The notes under the pieces were generated by a model. The model was not told the origin of the DNA. It saw only the letters and a list, made by a program, of their open reading frames with translations, and searched no databases. Both the position numbers and the translations under genes were made by a program. This document shows, piece after piece, positions 26,606 to 35,765 of a stretch of DNA of 64,000 nt (position 1 is the stretch's first letter; every line of letters starts with the position of its first letter). The stretch is from WTAW01 sp964406575 (GTDB lineage Bacteria > Acidobacteriota > Aminicenantia > Aminicenantales > Aminicenantaceae): NCBI GenBank assembly GCA_964406575.1, contig CAYOSH010000009.1, positions 1 to 64,000 of the forward strand, written 5' to 3'.

Positions 26606-27847
26606 ATGATTAACAAGAATATTAAAATTTTGCTTATTGAAGACAGTCCCCTTTCAACAAAAAAAACTCAGAAAATGCTGGATGAAGCCAAGAGCGTGAA
26701 CTTTAATGTTGAGTTAGAGTGTGTGGATTGTCTTGCAGATGGACTGAACTGTCTGGCTGAAAGCGGGATCGACATTGTCTTGCTTGATCTCTCGCTCCCC
26801 GATTCCGATGGGGTGGAAACGTACATTAAGGTGCAGCCTCACACTCCGGGAGTTCCCATCGTGGTGCTATCTGGGCTTGAAGATGAATCTCTCGCCATGG
26901 AGGTCGTCCAGAAAGGCGCTCAGGATTATTTGGTTAAAGGGAAGGTGGACAGCCCGCTGCTGAAACGCTCTATCCTTTATGCTTTGGAACGCAGGCGAAC
27001 GGAAGAAGAATTAAGTAAATACCGTAAGCATCTTAAGGAGTTGGTGGAAAAACGAACGGCAAAGCTCAAGAAGGCAAATGACAAGCTGAAGAGTGAAATC
27101 ACCCAACGCAAGCGTGCAGAAAAAAAGTTGATGAGGCTGAATAAAGAGTTGGACCGTTCCAACAAGGACCTTGAACAGTTTGCCTATGTGGCTTCACATG
27201 ACCTTCAGGAACCATTGCGAATGGTTGCCAGCTACACCCAGCTTCTTGCTGACCGCTATAAGGGAAAAATTGATGAGGATGCCGATGATTTCATTCACTT
27301 CGCTGTGGAGGGGGCAAACCGTATGCAGGCTCTCATAGAGGCTTTGCTGTCTTTTTCGCGCTTGAACACGAAAAAAGAACATGTCGAAATGACGAATTCC
27401 GAAGCTGCTCTTGCACAGACTATCACAAACCTCAATAAACAGATCGAAGAAAGGCATGCAAAAATCACTCATGATTCTCTTCCGGTAATCAATGCTGCTT
27501 GGTCGCAACTTATTCAACTGTTCCAGAACCTCATCAGCAACGCAATAAAATTCAACGATAATAAAGTGCCGCGCGTTCATATAACAGCCTATCAAAATGG
27601 CGACGAGTGGATATTTTCAGTGCGAGATAACGGCATTGGTTTTGATCCGGAGTACAAAGATCGTATATTCGTCATCTTCCAGCGGCTTCATAGAGGCGAA
27701 CATTATCCTGGAACAGGCATCGGATTGGCTCTCTGTAAAAAGATTGTGGAGCGCCATGGCGGCCGTATCTGGGTGAAATCCGAACCGGGGAAAGGCTCTT
27801 CGTTTAATTTTGCGATTCCAAGTCACGGAGGTGACAGGGATGAATAA
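26606..27847 (+). CDS. Receiver - coiled coil - histidine kinase (phytochrome-kinase type)
   Basis: 413 aa. The N-terminal REC resembles cyanobacterial Rcp1-type receivers (LLIEDSPLSTKKTQKMLDEA, IVLLDLSLPDSDG). A highly charged coiled coil (125-195) joins it to HisKA with YVASHDLQEPLRMV, the form found in bacteriophytochrome-like kinases, and a HATPase (NLISNAIKFN, VRDNGIGFD, GTGIGLALCKK). It is the first of three REC-HK proteins of this plan (with 27840 and 30163) and overlaps the next gene by 8 bp. Confidence 0.93.
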   Translation: MINKNIKILLIEDSPLSTKKTQKMLDEAKSVNFNVELECVDCLADGLNCLAESGIDIVLLDLSLPDSDGVETYIKVQPHTPGVPIVVLSGLEDESLAMEVVQKGAQDYLVKGKVDSPLLKRSILYALERRRTEEELSKYRKHLKELVEKRTAKLKKANDKLKSEITQRKRAEKKLMRLNKELDRSNKDLEQFAYVASHDLQEPLRMVASYTQLLADRYKGKIDEDADDFIHFAVEGANRMQALIEALLSFSRLNTKKEHVEMTNSEAALAQTITNLNKQIEERHAKITHDSLPVINAAWSQLIQLFQNLISNAIKFNDNKVPRVHITAYQNGDEWIFSVRDNGIGFDPEYKDRIFVIFQRLHRGEHYPGTGIGLALCKKIVERHGGRIWVKSEPGKGSSFNFAIPSHGGDRDE

Positions 27848-29045
27848 TTCCTCATTAGGTCGGCCCATCGAAATTTTATTGGTTGAAGACAATCCCGGCG
27901 ATGCACGCTTGATAAAGGAAATGCTGAATGAAGCAAGACACGGTTTATTCAATCTTGCTTGTGTAGAACGACTGGAATCGGGTCTGGAACATCTTTTAAA
28001 AGAAAAGGCCGATGTTATTCTTTTGGATATGAACTTGCCAGACAGTCAGGGACTCAATTCCTTCATCAAAATCTATAATCGGAGAAAAAATATCCCCATC
28101 ATGATCCTGACTGGAACCGATGATGAAGAACTGGCCATAAAGGCCGTCCGCAAAGGTGTGCAGGATTATTTAGTCAAGAGCAAAGTGGATGGAAATCTGC
28201 TGGTCCGGGCCGTCCTCTATGCCATCGAGCGTCAACGACTCCAGTTGCAATTACAGAATTTCCGTCAGAAAGAGCAGCACGAGAGAGAGAAAAAGCTGAA
28301 GGAGTACTCAAAACAGCTGGAAGAAATGGTTGAAAAGCGAACAAAAGAGCTGAAAGAGGCACAGGAAGCGTTGGTTCGCCAAGAGAAATTGGCTGTTGTT
28401 GGGCAACTTGCTGGTGGCATAGGTCATGAGCTGAGAAATCCCCTAGGCACAATAAAAAATGCTGCCTACTTCCTCAATATGGTTCTGGAAAAGTCTGATC
28501 CACACATAAAGGAGACGCTGGAGTTCCTGATGAAGGAAGTGTCCATGTCCGAGAGGATCATCAACAGTCTTCTCGATTTTGCTCGACCTAAGCCCCCTAC
28601 CCGGGATAAGGTTAATGTCAATGTAGTTGTCCAGGATCTGCTATCTCGAAACACTATGCATAAGACAATCGAGATGACAAAAAAACTCGATGAAGACATT
28701 CCAACAATACTCGCCGACCCTAGCCAACTCACTCTAGTCTTCAGAAACATTATCATCAATGCTATCCAGGCTATGCCAGAGGGTGGCAGCTTGGTTGTCA
28801 AGTCCAGCGCTTCCAATAAAGAATGGATATCTGTTTCTTTCAAAGATTCAGGAATAGGGATACCTAAGGAAGACCTAGACAAGATTTTTGAGCCGCTCTT
28901 TACGACTAAGGCCAAGGGGATTGGCCTAGGTTTGGCAGTCATCAAAATTCTGGTTGAAGGGCATGGAGGAACAATCGAGGTGGAGAGTGAATTAGGAAAA
29001 GGTAGTACCTTCACTGTAAATCTTCCCCTAATTTTAAAATCCTGA
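27840..29045 (+). CDS. Receiver - histidine kinase
   Basis: About 401 aa. The start is ATG 27840 (MNNSSLGRP), preceded by GGAGGTG and overlapping the previous stop; the longer upstream frame is not needed. The REC (LLVEDNPGDARLIKEML, ILLDMNLPDSQG) is joined through a coiled coil to HisKA (GGIGHELRNPLGTI) and HATPase (NIIINAIQAMPEGG, FKDSGIGIP, GIGLGLAVIK). Two decayed ATPase pieces downstream (29126 and 29975) look like remains of duplicated copies of this gene. Confidence 0.93.
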   Translation: MNNSSLGRPIEILLVEDNPGDARLIKEMLNEARHGLFNLACVERLESGLEHLLKEKADVILLDMNLPDSQGLNSFIKIYNRRKNIPIMILTGTDDEELAIKAVRKGVQDYLVKSKVDGNLLVRAVLYAIERQRLQLQLQNFRQKEQHEREKKLKEYSKQLEEMVEKRTKELKEAQEALVRQEKLAVVGQLAGGIGHELRNPLGTIKNAAYFLNMVLEKSDPHIKETLEFLMKEVSMSERIINSLLDFARPKPPTRDKVNVNVVVQDLLSRNTMHKTIEMTKKLDEDIPTILADPSQLTLVFRNIIINAIQAMPEGGSLVVKSSASNKEWISVSFKDSGIGIPKEDLDKIFEPLFTTKAKGIGLGLAVIKILVEGHGGTIEVESELGKGSTFTVNLPLILKS

Positions 29046-29125
29046 ATAAGGATCAAAAACTCATCATGCAAAAGAATGAAAATTCTTATTATCTTCCAGG
29101 AATATTGGATTGAGTCAAAAACCTA

Positions 29126-29485
29126 TTGGATAAACCATTGCCGGCTATTCTGGCGGATCCTGCTCAAATAAGGCAAGTTTTTGATAATATCATTCTCAAT
29201 GCCATCCAGGCAATGCCTGGAGGTGGAGAGCTTGTTATAAAATCTCGATTGGCCAATGCAGATTCTGTAGCTATATCTTTTTCGGATACAGGAGATGGCA
29301 TGACTAAAGAGACACAGAAGAATCTTTTCGAGTCTCTCTTCACCACCAAGGAGAAGGGAACTGGCCTTGGATTAGCGGTTTCAAAGGCTTTGATCGATTT
29401 ACATCGAGGTGCAATCGAAGTGCGGAGCTGGCCTGGTAAAGGCAGCCGCTTTACAATAAAGCTCTCCATGTGCAAAAAAAAGTAA
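29126..29485 (+). pseudogene. Stand-alone HATPase fragment of a histidine kinase
   Basis: 119 codons holding only a kinase ATPase domain: ILADPAQIRQVFDNIILNAI, FSDTGDGMT, GTGLGLAVSKAL and a closing KGSRFTIKL. No H box or dimerisation helix precedes it; stops lie upstream in frame and the only start is TTG without a clear ribosome-binding site. It closely parallels the end of the 27840 kinase (DIPTILADPSQL, INAIQAMPEGG), so it is probably the tail of a tandem duplicate. All ATP-binding motifs are intact, so expression as an ATPase module cannot be excluded. Confidence 0.75.
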
Positions 29486-29491
29486 AGTCAA

Positions 29492-29893
29492 ATGGAGGGA
29501 GAAGCGAATATTCTGGTCGTAGATGACAGCGTAGGTCTACGAAAAACATTTTCCTTTATTCTTAAACGAAAAGGCTATGCTGTCACAATGGCCGCAGATG
29601 GCCAGGAGGCTGTTAATGAAGTTATGCAGTGTGCATTTGACATAATATTTATGGATATAAAGATGCCCGGCATGAACGGAATCGAGGCATACAAAAATAT
29701 TAAGAAGATCAGGTCTGATGCAGCAGTGGTGATGATGACCGCTTTTCCCTTGGAGAAATTAGTCCAAGAAGCGCTCAGGATAGGAGCCCTGGCGGTTCTC
29801 TTAAAGCCGTTGAATATCGATGAAGTTGTTGGCCTTATTGAATGGCAAAGAAAGGTCAATCTTGAGAACGATAGTCTTAATAATGATCACTGA
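29492..29893 (+). CDS. Single-domain response regulator
   Basis: 133 aa, one receiver only (ILVVDDSVG, phosphoacceptor in IIFMDIKMPGMNG, Lys in LLKPLNID). It has no output domain, so it would pass phosphate or signal by protein contact. It begins 6 nt after the truncated ATPase piece, suggesting that the two once formed the end of a kinase-regulator pair. Confidence 0.88.
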   Translation: MEGEANILVVDDSVGLRKTFSFILKRKGYAVTMAADGQEAVNEVMQCAFDIIFMDIKMPGMNGIEAYKNIKKIRSDAAVVMMTAFPLEKLVQEALRIGALAVLLKPLNIDEVVGLIEWQRKVNLENDSLNNDH

Positions 29894-29974
29894 ATCAGTT
29901 CGAGCGTTGGATTCAATCAAAATCCAAAGATTTTCAATCTCTTCTTCGCCACAAAAAAAGTTGGTTAGGCCACA

Positions 29975-30082
29975 AAGCTTGGATTATCTATAAGCTTGAG
30001 TATCGTTAAGGCTAATGGAGGCACAACCGAGGTGCAGAATAATTTGATAAAAGAGAGTCCTTTTACTGCAAAGCTTCCCATA
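29975..30082 (+). pseudogene. Fossil C-terminus of a histidine kinase ATPase domain
   Basis: Reads KLGLSISLSIVKANGGTTEV (G2 box and following helix), then IKESPFTAKLPI, the closing strand of a HATPase domain. It has no start and nothing of the kinase before it. The match to paralogues (IGLGLAVIKILVEGHGGTIEV) is plain, so it is a second decayed copy within 1 kb. Confidence 0.65.
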
Positions 30083-30162
30083 GGTTGGGAATTCAACAGA
30101 GCAAACAACGAATCCGATATTCGAAACAGTCATACATAAGGAGAGGGCAGATAAACAACGCG

Positions 30163-31305
30163 ATGATTGAAGGCAAAGAAGGGATGACGGGGCAATGCCA
30201 ACGTCTTAATACCAGCTCCACCAAAATTCTTTTAATCGAGGACAGCCATTTTGACATCCTGAAGGCAAAGGAGATGATTGCAGAAGCAAAGAGTGCTCAG
30301 TTTGATGTGGAATTAGAATGCGCTGGAAATCTAGAATCCGGGCTGGCGCGCTTGGCCATGGGGGGGATTGAAGCAGTCTTGCTCGACCTTGGCCTAACGG
30401 ATAGCCATGGACTTAATACCCTTGTCCGAGTGAACGCTCAAGCCTTAGGGGTGCCCATCATAGTGTTGACCGGAATCGAAGATGAAAAACTTGCGACCGA
30501 AGCCGTTAATAAAGGTGCACAGGATTATCTGGTAAAAAGCCAGGTGGACAGCAACCTGCTGAAACGTTCCATCCTATATGCTATAGAACGCAAACGGCTA
30601 GAAAAGGTCAGGGAGGAATTTAGCGATATTATCTCCCATGAACTGCGCACTCCACTTTCCATGATCAAAGAATCTATAACTCTCATGTTAGATAGGGTGC
30701 CGGGCGAGATAAATGAACAACAGTCCAGAATACTCTCGATCTCAAAGGAGAATATAGACAGGCTAGCACGACTTATAAATGACCTGCTTGATATGTCCAC
30801 GATAGAATCTGGCAAGTTAGTATTAATAAAGAAAAGGCTTGAAGTTTTGAACTTGATTAAAGAGGCTGTCTCTATTTTTGAGGCAAGAGCAAAAGAGAAA
30901 GGATTGGAATTGAGAATAAACCATCCTGAAAGAAGTGTGGAGATTTATGCAGATGAAGACAAAATCATTCAAGTCTTGATCATTTTGATCGACAATGCCA
31001 TCAAATTCACTTCTAAGGGCTATATAGAAATTAATATCCTGGACCTACAACATGGGGTAGAAATTTCTGTTGAAGATACAGGGATGGGGATCTCCAAGAA
31101 GGATTTGCCTAGGGTCTTTGACAAGTTTACACAATTTGGACGAGAAAGTGGTCCCGGGAAAAAAGGCACAGGCTTAGGGCTTTCTATTGCTATGGGTATT
31201 ATGAAGCTACACAGGGGTGAATTCTGGGTTAAAAGCGAGCTGGGCAGAGGGACGATATTTGCCTTTTCTCTTGCCAAGTTGAAAGCGGAGAAAATTTTCA
31301 GGTGA
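30163..31305 (+). CDS. Receiver - histidine kinase (HisKA/HATPase)
   Basis: About 380 aa. An Rcp1-like REC (LLIEDSHFDILKAKEMIAEA, AVLLDLGLTDSHG) runs almost directly into HisKA (DIISHELRTPLSMI) and HATPase (ILIDNAIKFTSKG, VEDTGMGIS, GTGLGLSIAMG). There is no PAS domain, so the receiver itself is the input. The start is uncertain: ATG 30163 lies some 16 nt after GGAGAGGG, and ATG 30184 is an alternative; the TTG at 30085 overlaps a fossil and is unlikely. The receiver is most like that of 26606. Confidence 0.9.
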   Translation: MIEGKEGMTGQCQRLNTSSTKILLIEDSHFDILKAKEMIAEAKSAQFDVELECAGNLESGLARLAMGGIEAVLLDLGLTDSHGLNTLVRVNAQALGVPIIVLTGIEDEKLATEAVNKGAQDYLVKSQVDSNLLKRSILYAIERKRLEKVREEFSDIISHELRTPLSMIKESITLMLDRVPGEINEQQSRILSISKENIDRLARLINDLLDMSTIESGKLVLIKKRLEVLNLIKEAVSIFEARAKEKGLELRINHPERSVEIYADEDKIIQVLIILIDNAIKFTSKGYIEINILDLQHGVEISVEDTGMGISKKDLPRVFDKFTQFGRESGPGKKGTGLGLSIAMGIMKLHRGEFWVKSELGRGTIFAFSLAKLKAEKIFR

Positions 31306-31352
31306 AATCTCACTGAGCCGATTTAAGCGGCAGAGGATTAGAAAGGTTAAAA

Positions 31353-31898
31353 ATGGCAAAAATATTATTAATCGAGGATGAGTTAAATCAGATTGAATTA
31401 ATCAGAACTCGACTGGAGGCACAAGGTTATCAGTTTATAGCAGCGGAAAATGGAGAGGAGGGAATTAAGCTCGCCAAGGAAGAAAAGCCGAACTTAATCC
31501 TCCTGGATATGATTTTGCCTGGTATGCACGGATTTGATGTTGCTGTAACATTAAAGGGAGCGCCGGAGACTAAAGAAATTCCGATTATTGCTCTCACCGC
31601 GACGGGTTCACCAGATTTTGTAAAAGAGTGTTATAAGGAAGGAATCTGCGCTTATATTAAAAAACCCTATGACTCCAAAGAGCTTATCGAACGAATTGAA
31701 AGAAATATAAATATCAGAGAGGAAAAGCATATAGAATCCGATGATACAAAAAGGCAAACTGAGATTAAAAAGACTTTTGCGGAAGTTTACAAGCCTGAAA
31801 TTTACCATGAAATTGATCAGATGCTCAAAGATACATTGCTAGAATTTGGGTTGAGCTTAAAGATAACGCCTCACCCATTTCAGGGGGAGAAAAAATAG
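31353..31898 (+). CDS. Receiver with charged C-terminal extension
   Basis: 181 aa. REC (1-120) with LLIEDELNQIELIRTRLEAQ, LILLDMILPGMHG and Lys in YIKKPYDS. The remaining 60 residues are charged and helical and match no output domain I know. It precedes the REC-HisKA_2 gene at 31918 by 19 nt and is probably co-transcribed with it. Confidence 0.87.
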   Translation: MAKILLIEDELNQIELIRTRLEAQGYQFIAAENGEEGIKLAKEEKPNLILLDMILPGMHGFDVAVTLKGAPETKEIPIIALTATGSPDFVKECYKEGICAYIKKPYDSKELIERIERNINIREEKHIESDDTKRQTEIKKTFAEVYKPEIYHEIDQMLKDTLLEFGLSLKITPHPFQGEKK

Positions 31899-31917
31899 AA
31901 AAAAAAGAAGATTTAAG

Positions 31918-32970
31918 ATGGATACAGAAGAGCGCATCTTGATCGTGGATGATGACGAGGGCTCTTGCAGGAGCCTGTCGCTCATCCTCCGCAAGATGGG
32001 TTATGAGATAGAAACAGCAGGGACGGGACAAGAGGCTTTGGACAAAATGCAAAAGAATTGTTTCAATATAGGTCTTCTGGACATCAAACTTCCCGACATG
32101 GAAGGAACAGAGTTATTGGCTTCTTTGAAGGAACTGAATCCTGACATGGGCGTGATAATGGTGACCGGATATGCTTCTGTGGAAAACGCGGTTTTAGCCT
32201 TAAACGAGGGGGCGTCGGGATATATCACAAAACCCGTGAACATGGATGATTTATTAGCAAGATTAAGAGAACTCTGTGAGAAAAAGCACCTGGTCGAAGC
32301 GAAGCGTAGAGCTGAGGCGAAGCTTAAGATATCTCTTGAGGAAAAGGGATTGCTCCTCAAGGAGATCCATCATCGTGTTAAAAACAACATGCAGATCATT
32401 TATGGTTTACTCAACCTGCAATCGGGACATATAAAAAATAAAAATGTTTTGGAAATGATCAAGGAGACACAATGCCGAGTCAAATCCATAGCGCTTGTAC
32501 ATGAACGCTTGTACCAATCCAAAAACCTGGCTGAGATTGAATTTGGCGGGTACTTAGAGAGACTTGTTTCCGGATTATTTCACTCATACGGGATAGGTCC
32601 AGATTCGATAAAATGCGAGATAAATGCAGGCAAGATTTTATTAGACATCAATACGGCGATTCCATGTGGTTTGATTATCAATGAGCTTGTGTCGAATGCT
32701 CTGAAATATGCTTTCCCGGATAATCAAGGAGGAGATGGAAAAGAGCAGTTAAGGGGAAAGTTGCAAATCAAGATGAGTTCGGACAAGGATAATACTTTCA
32801 ATCTGATTGTCAGCGATAATGGGATTGGTTTTCCTGAAGATCTGGATTTCAAGAATACAAAATCACTCGGCCTCCAAATCGTGAACACGCTGGTTGAACA
32901 GCTCGAGGGCAGTATCAAGCTTCAAAAGAAAAACGGGACATCATTCAGGATTAAATTTTCCCAGCATTGA
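31918..32970 (+). CDS. Receiver - HisKA_2 histidine kinase
   Basis: 350 aa. REC (5-118) of the NtrC-like class (ILIVDDDEGS, IGLLDIKLPDMEG, GYITKPVNMDD) directly followed by HisKA_2 (EIHHRVKNNMQIIYGLLNLQ) and HATPase (GLIINELVSNALKYAF, VSDNGIGFP, SLGLQIVNTL). It keeps the G2 Gly that its relative at 24985 lacks. There is no sensory domain, so it is driven through its receiver. Confidence 0.93.
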   Translation: MDTEERILIVDDDEGSCRSLSLILRKMGYEIETAGTGQEALDKMQKNCFNIGLLDIKLPDMEGTELLASLKELNPDMGVIMVTGYASVENAVLALNEGASGYITKPVNMDDLLARLRELCEKKHLVEAKRRAEAKLKISLEEKGLLLKEIHHRVKNNMQIIYGLLNLQSGHIKNKNVLEMIKETQCRVKSIALVHERLYQSKNLAEIEFGGYLERLVSGLFHSYGIGPDSIKCEINAGKILLDINTAIPCGLIINELVSNALKYAFPDNQGGDGKEQLRGKLQIKMSSDKDNTFNLIVSDNGIGFPEDLDFKNTKSLGLQIVNTLVEQLEGSIKLQKKNGTSFRIKFSQH

Positions 32971-32982
32971 GATCGGAATCTA

Positions 32983-35256
32983 ATGCCAAAAGCAAGAATT
33001 CTAATCGTTGAGGATCAGATGGTGACGGCTGAGACTATACAGTTAAACTTGAAAGAATTGGGTTATGAAGTATCTGACATTGTTATGACAGGTCAAGGAG
33101 CAATTAGAAAGGCGAAAGAACACAAACCAGATTTAGTTTTGATGGATATCCAACTTCAAGACGAGATGGATGGCATTGAAGCTGCAAAACAAATTCGAGC
33201 CCATTTGAACATTCCCGTCGTGTATCTCACTGCGTATGCAGATCCACAAACCTTGGCCCGGGCCAAAATCACAGAGCCATTCGGTTATATACTCAAACCA
33301 TTTGAAGGGAGAGCCCTCCACAGTGCTATTGAGATAGCCCTTTACAAGCACCGGATGGAAAAGAAATGGAGAGAGACACAGGAGTGGCTCTCCACAACAC
33401 TCAAGAGAATCGGAGATGCCGTGATTGCAACAGATGCGGGGGGATTGGTGACGCACATGAATCTAGTTGCAGAAGTTTTGACGGGATGGAAGCAAGAAGA
33501 TGTTGTTGGAGAAGATTTGAGAACTGTTTTTGATGTCGTTATTACAAAAACGGGGCGAAAAATCCACGATCTGGTGGCGACTGCCATAAAACACGGCTCT
33601 ATCTTTAAATTACCTGGGGCTCTTTTTTTGAGTCTTAAATACAACAAGGAGATTCGAATCGATGCCAGTTGTGTACCTGTTAGAGATGATAGAGGGAATA
33701 TCAATGAGGTAATATTCGTTTTCCGTGATATCTCTGCCCATAAGCAGGCTGAGGAGTCTCTGAAGACAAGCAGAGCGAATTTTCGCAGCATAGTGGGAAT
33801 GAGCCCTGATGGCATTATTATACTAGACAGGGCCGGAATTGTGCGGTTCATGAATCCTGCTGCTGAAATTCTTATCGGGCACAAGGAAAATGATTTACTA
33901 GGAAAAAAGTTTATATATGATGTTGCAGCAAATGAACTAGGCGAAATTGAAATTAACCGCTTAGATGGTGAATCAGGAGTTGGCGAGTTGAGAGCAGATA
34001 AAACGGATTGGAATAATAAACCGTCCTACCTAGTGGTTATACAGGATGTCACCGAGCGAAAGCGCAAACTCGCAGAATTAGAGAATGTGCTGTTTCACCA
34101 AATAAAGACTAGGGATCAGTTTCTCTCACACGTCGCACACGAGCTTCGCACACCTCTCGGCGTGATTCATCAATTCTCAACGATTTTGTTTGATGGGCTG
34201 GATGGTAAAATCACAGAAGCCCAGAGGGAAGACCTGGAGATTATTCTGAGAAATACAAATAAACTCAGCACGATGATCAAAGACCTTCTGGATGGTACCA
34301 GAGCTATTACAGGAAAACTTACAATTGATCCACAACCAATCTCTGTGAGCGATGTTATAGCAGGTGTCTTTGAGGTTTTTCATGCAAAAACTGGAGCGAA
34401 TGGAATTTCCCTGCGGCTAGACGTTCCCGGCGATCTTCCCTCTGTATACGCAGATGCATCCCGGTTGGAACAGGTCCTCAATAATTTGATGGATAATGCC
34501 GTTAAGTTCACTCCACAAAAGGGAAGAGTTTCAATCCACGCATCCCGGTTCGATAAAAAGCCAACTTTTGTCTTATTCGAGGTTAAAAACACCGGTTGCG
34601 GCATCCGTCCCGAAGAGAAAAAAAAAGTTTTTGATTATCTTTACCAGGCCCAGGTATCTCAGGGGGATAGCCGAAAAGGCCTGGGGCTCGGCCTTTACAT
34701 TTGCAAAGAGATCATCACGCAACACGGGGGTGAGATTTGGGTAAAGAGCAGGCAGGGGAGAGGGTGCACGTTTTGCTTTACTATTCCTGTTTTTTCACTC
34801 AAAAAAATACTGGGCTCCTTACTCACTCCTAGAAACTGCCAAAAAAGTGATTTGGCGCTGATCACGGTGAGCATATGCCCTTCCAGCCGTGCTTTGCCTT
34901 TAAAAATTTTGGAAAATGCGAATCATGTCGTCTGGGATGTCCTAAAAAACTGTATATTCTCAGAATCGGAAGTCCTATTACCGAGGAATAATTCCCATAA
35001 GTGGAGCGAAATTTTCTCTTTAGTGCTTTGGGCTGATAAACACGAGGCTCTTCAGAAGATTAGGCAGATTGAAAAAGAATTGGAAAATTGTGAAATTCTT
35101 TCTGATGCTGACATAACAACAAGTGTATCTTTCTCTATGATAGATGTATTGAAAAGTCAAAATAGTAAGAACATAGATCGGATTGTGAGAGGGATTTCCA
35201 ATAGGATCAAAGAAATAGAGAGAAGTGATATTTTTCTGAGGAGAGAATTAGAATGA
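32983..35256 (+). CDS. Receiver - PAS - PAS - HisKA - HATPase with unusual C-terminal extension
   Basis: 757 aa. REC (1-120: ILIVEDQ, LVLMDIQLQDEMDG), PAS (135-255), PAS (262-365), HisKA (SHVAHELRTPLGVI), HATPase (NNLMDNAVKFT, VKNTGCGIR, KGLGLGLYICKE). About 155 further residues after the kinase match no standard receiver. Their alternating strands and helices (SDLALITVSI; EIFSLVLWADKHEALQKIRQ) recall a degenerate GGDEF fold without the GGDEF signature; this is a guess. It shares a 4-bp overlap (ATGA) with the next receiver gene. Confidence 0.92.
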   Translation: MPKARILIVEDQMVTAETIQLNLKELGYEVSDIVMTGQGAIRKAKEHKPDLVLMDIQLQDEMDGIEAAKQIRAHLNIPVVYLTAYADPQTLARAKITEPFGYILKPFEGRALHSAIEIALYKHRMEKKWRETQEWLSTTLKRIGDAVIATDAGGLVTHMNLVAEVLTGWKQEDVVGEDLRTVFDVVITKTGRKIHDLVATAIKHGSIFKLPGALFLSLKYNKEIRIDASCVPVRDDRGNINEVIFVFRDISAHKQAEESLKTSRANFRSIVGMSPDGIIILDRAGIVRFMNPAAEILIGHKENDLLGKKFIYDVAANELGEIEINRLDGESGVGELRADKTDWNNKPSYLVVIQDVTERKRKLAELENVLFHQIKTRDQFLSHVAHELRTPLGVIHQFSTILFDGLDGKITEAQREDLEIILRNTNKLSTMIKDLLDGTRAITGKLTIDPQPISVSDVIAGVFEVFHAKTGANGISLRLDVPGDLPSVYADASRLEQVLNNLMDNAVKFTPQKGRVSIHASRFDKKPTFVLFEVKNTGCGIRPEEKKKVFDYLYQAQVSQGDSRKGLGLGLYICKEIITQHGGEIWVKSRQGRGCTFCFTIPVFSLKKILGSLLTPRNCQKSDLALITVSICPSSRALPLKILENANHVVWDVLKNCIFSESEVLLPRNNSHKWSEIFSLVLWADKHEALQKIRQIEKELENCEILSDADITTSVSFSMIDVLKSQNSKNIDRIVRGISNRIKEIERSDIFLRRELE

Positions 35257-35645
35257 GCCAAAAAAAAATTCTTATTGTTGAAGATGATTTAGACTTGGCA
35301 AAGGCCTTAACCAAACGGCTCAATGCCAATTCCTATGATGCTGTCTGTGCCTTTGATGCCATTTCGGCTACTCGTATGGCCCGAAGAGAAAAACCAGATT
35401 TGATAATCTTAGACATCGGTTTGCCAGGCGGAGATGGTTTTGTCGTCAAAAAAAGGCTGAAAATGTATACAAGCCTTTCTGATCTCCCTGTTATCGTTAT
35501 TACAGGCAAAGATGTTATCAGTACCTTTGAACGGTCTATCAAGGCTCAAGTGGAAGCGTTCTTTCGAAAACCCGTTGATGAGGCCCAACTTTTGAGTGTT
35601 ATCAGCAGAGTCCTAGAAGAGCGTGATGATTCATTGAGAGGTTGA
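35253..35645 (+). CDS. Single-domain response regulator
   Basis: 130 aa receiver of the OmpR-like class (ILIVEDDLDLAKAL, LIILDIGLPGGDG, FFRKPVDEAQL) with no output domain. It overlaps the stop of the 32983 kinase by 4 bp, so it is translationally coupled and is probably its phosphate acceptor. Confidence 0.9.
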   Translation: MSQKKILIVEDDLDLAKALTKRLNANSYDAVCAFDAISATRMARREKPDLIILDIGLPGGDGFVVKKRLKMYTSLSDLPVIVITGKDVISTFERSIKAQVEAFFRKPVDEAQLLSVISRVLEERDDSLRG

Positions 35646-35765
35646 ATGCATTGGTTCTCTGTAATTATCGCTTAATCCATCTTGAACATTTTCAATCAAT
35701 ACCCGCACTAAATGGAACAGAATCTGTATAGTTGGCAGCCGATGTATCCAATTTAGCTTTCCTAA

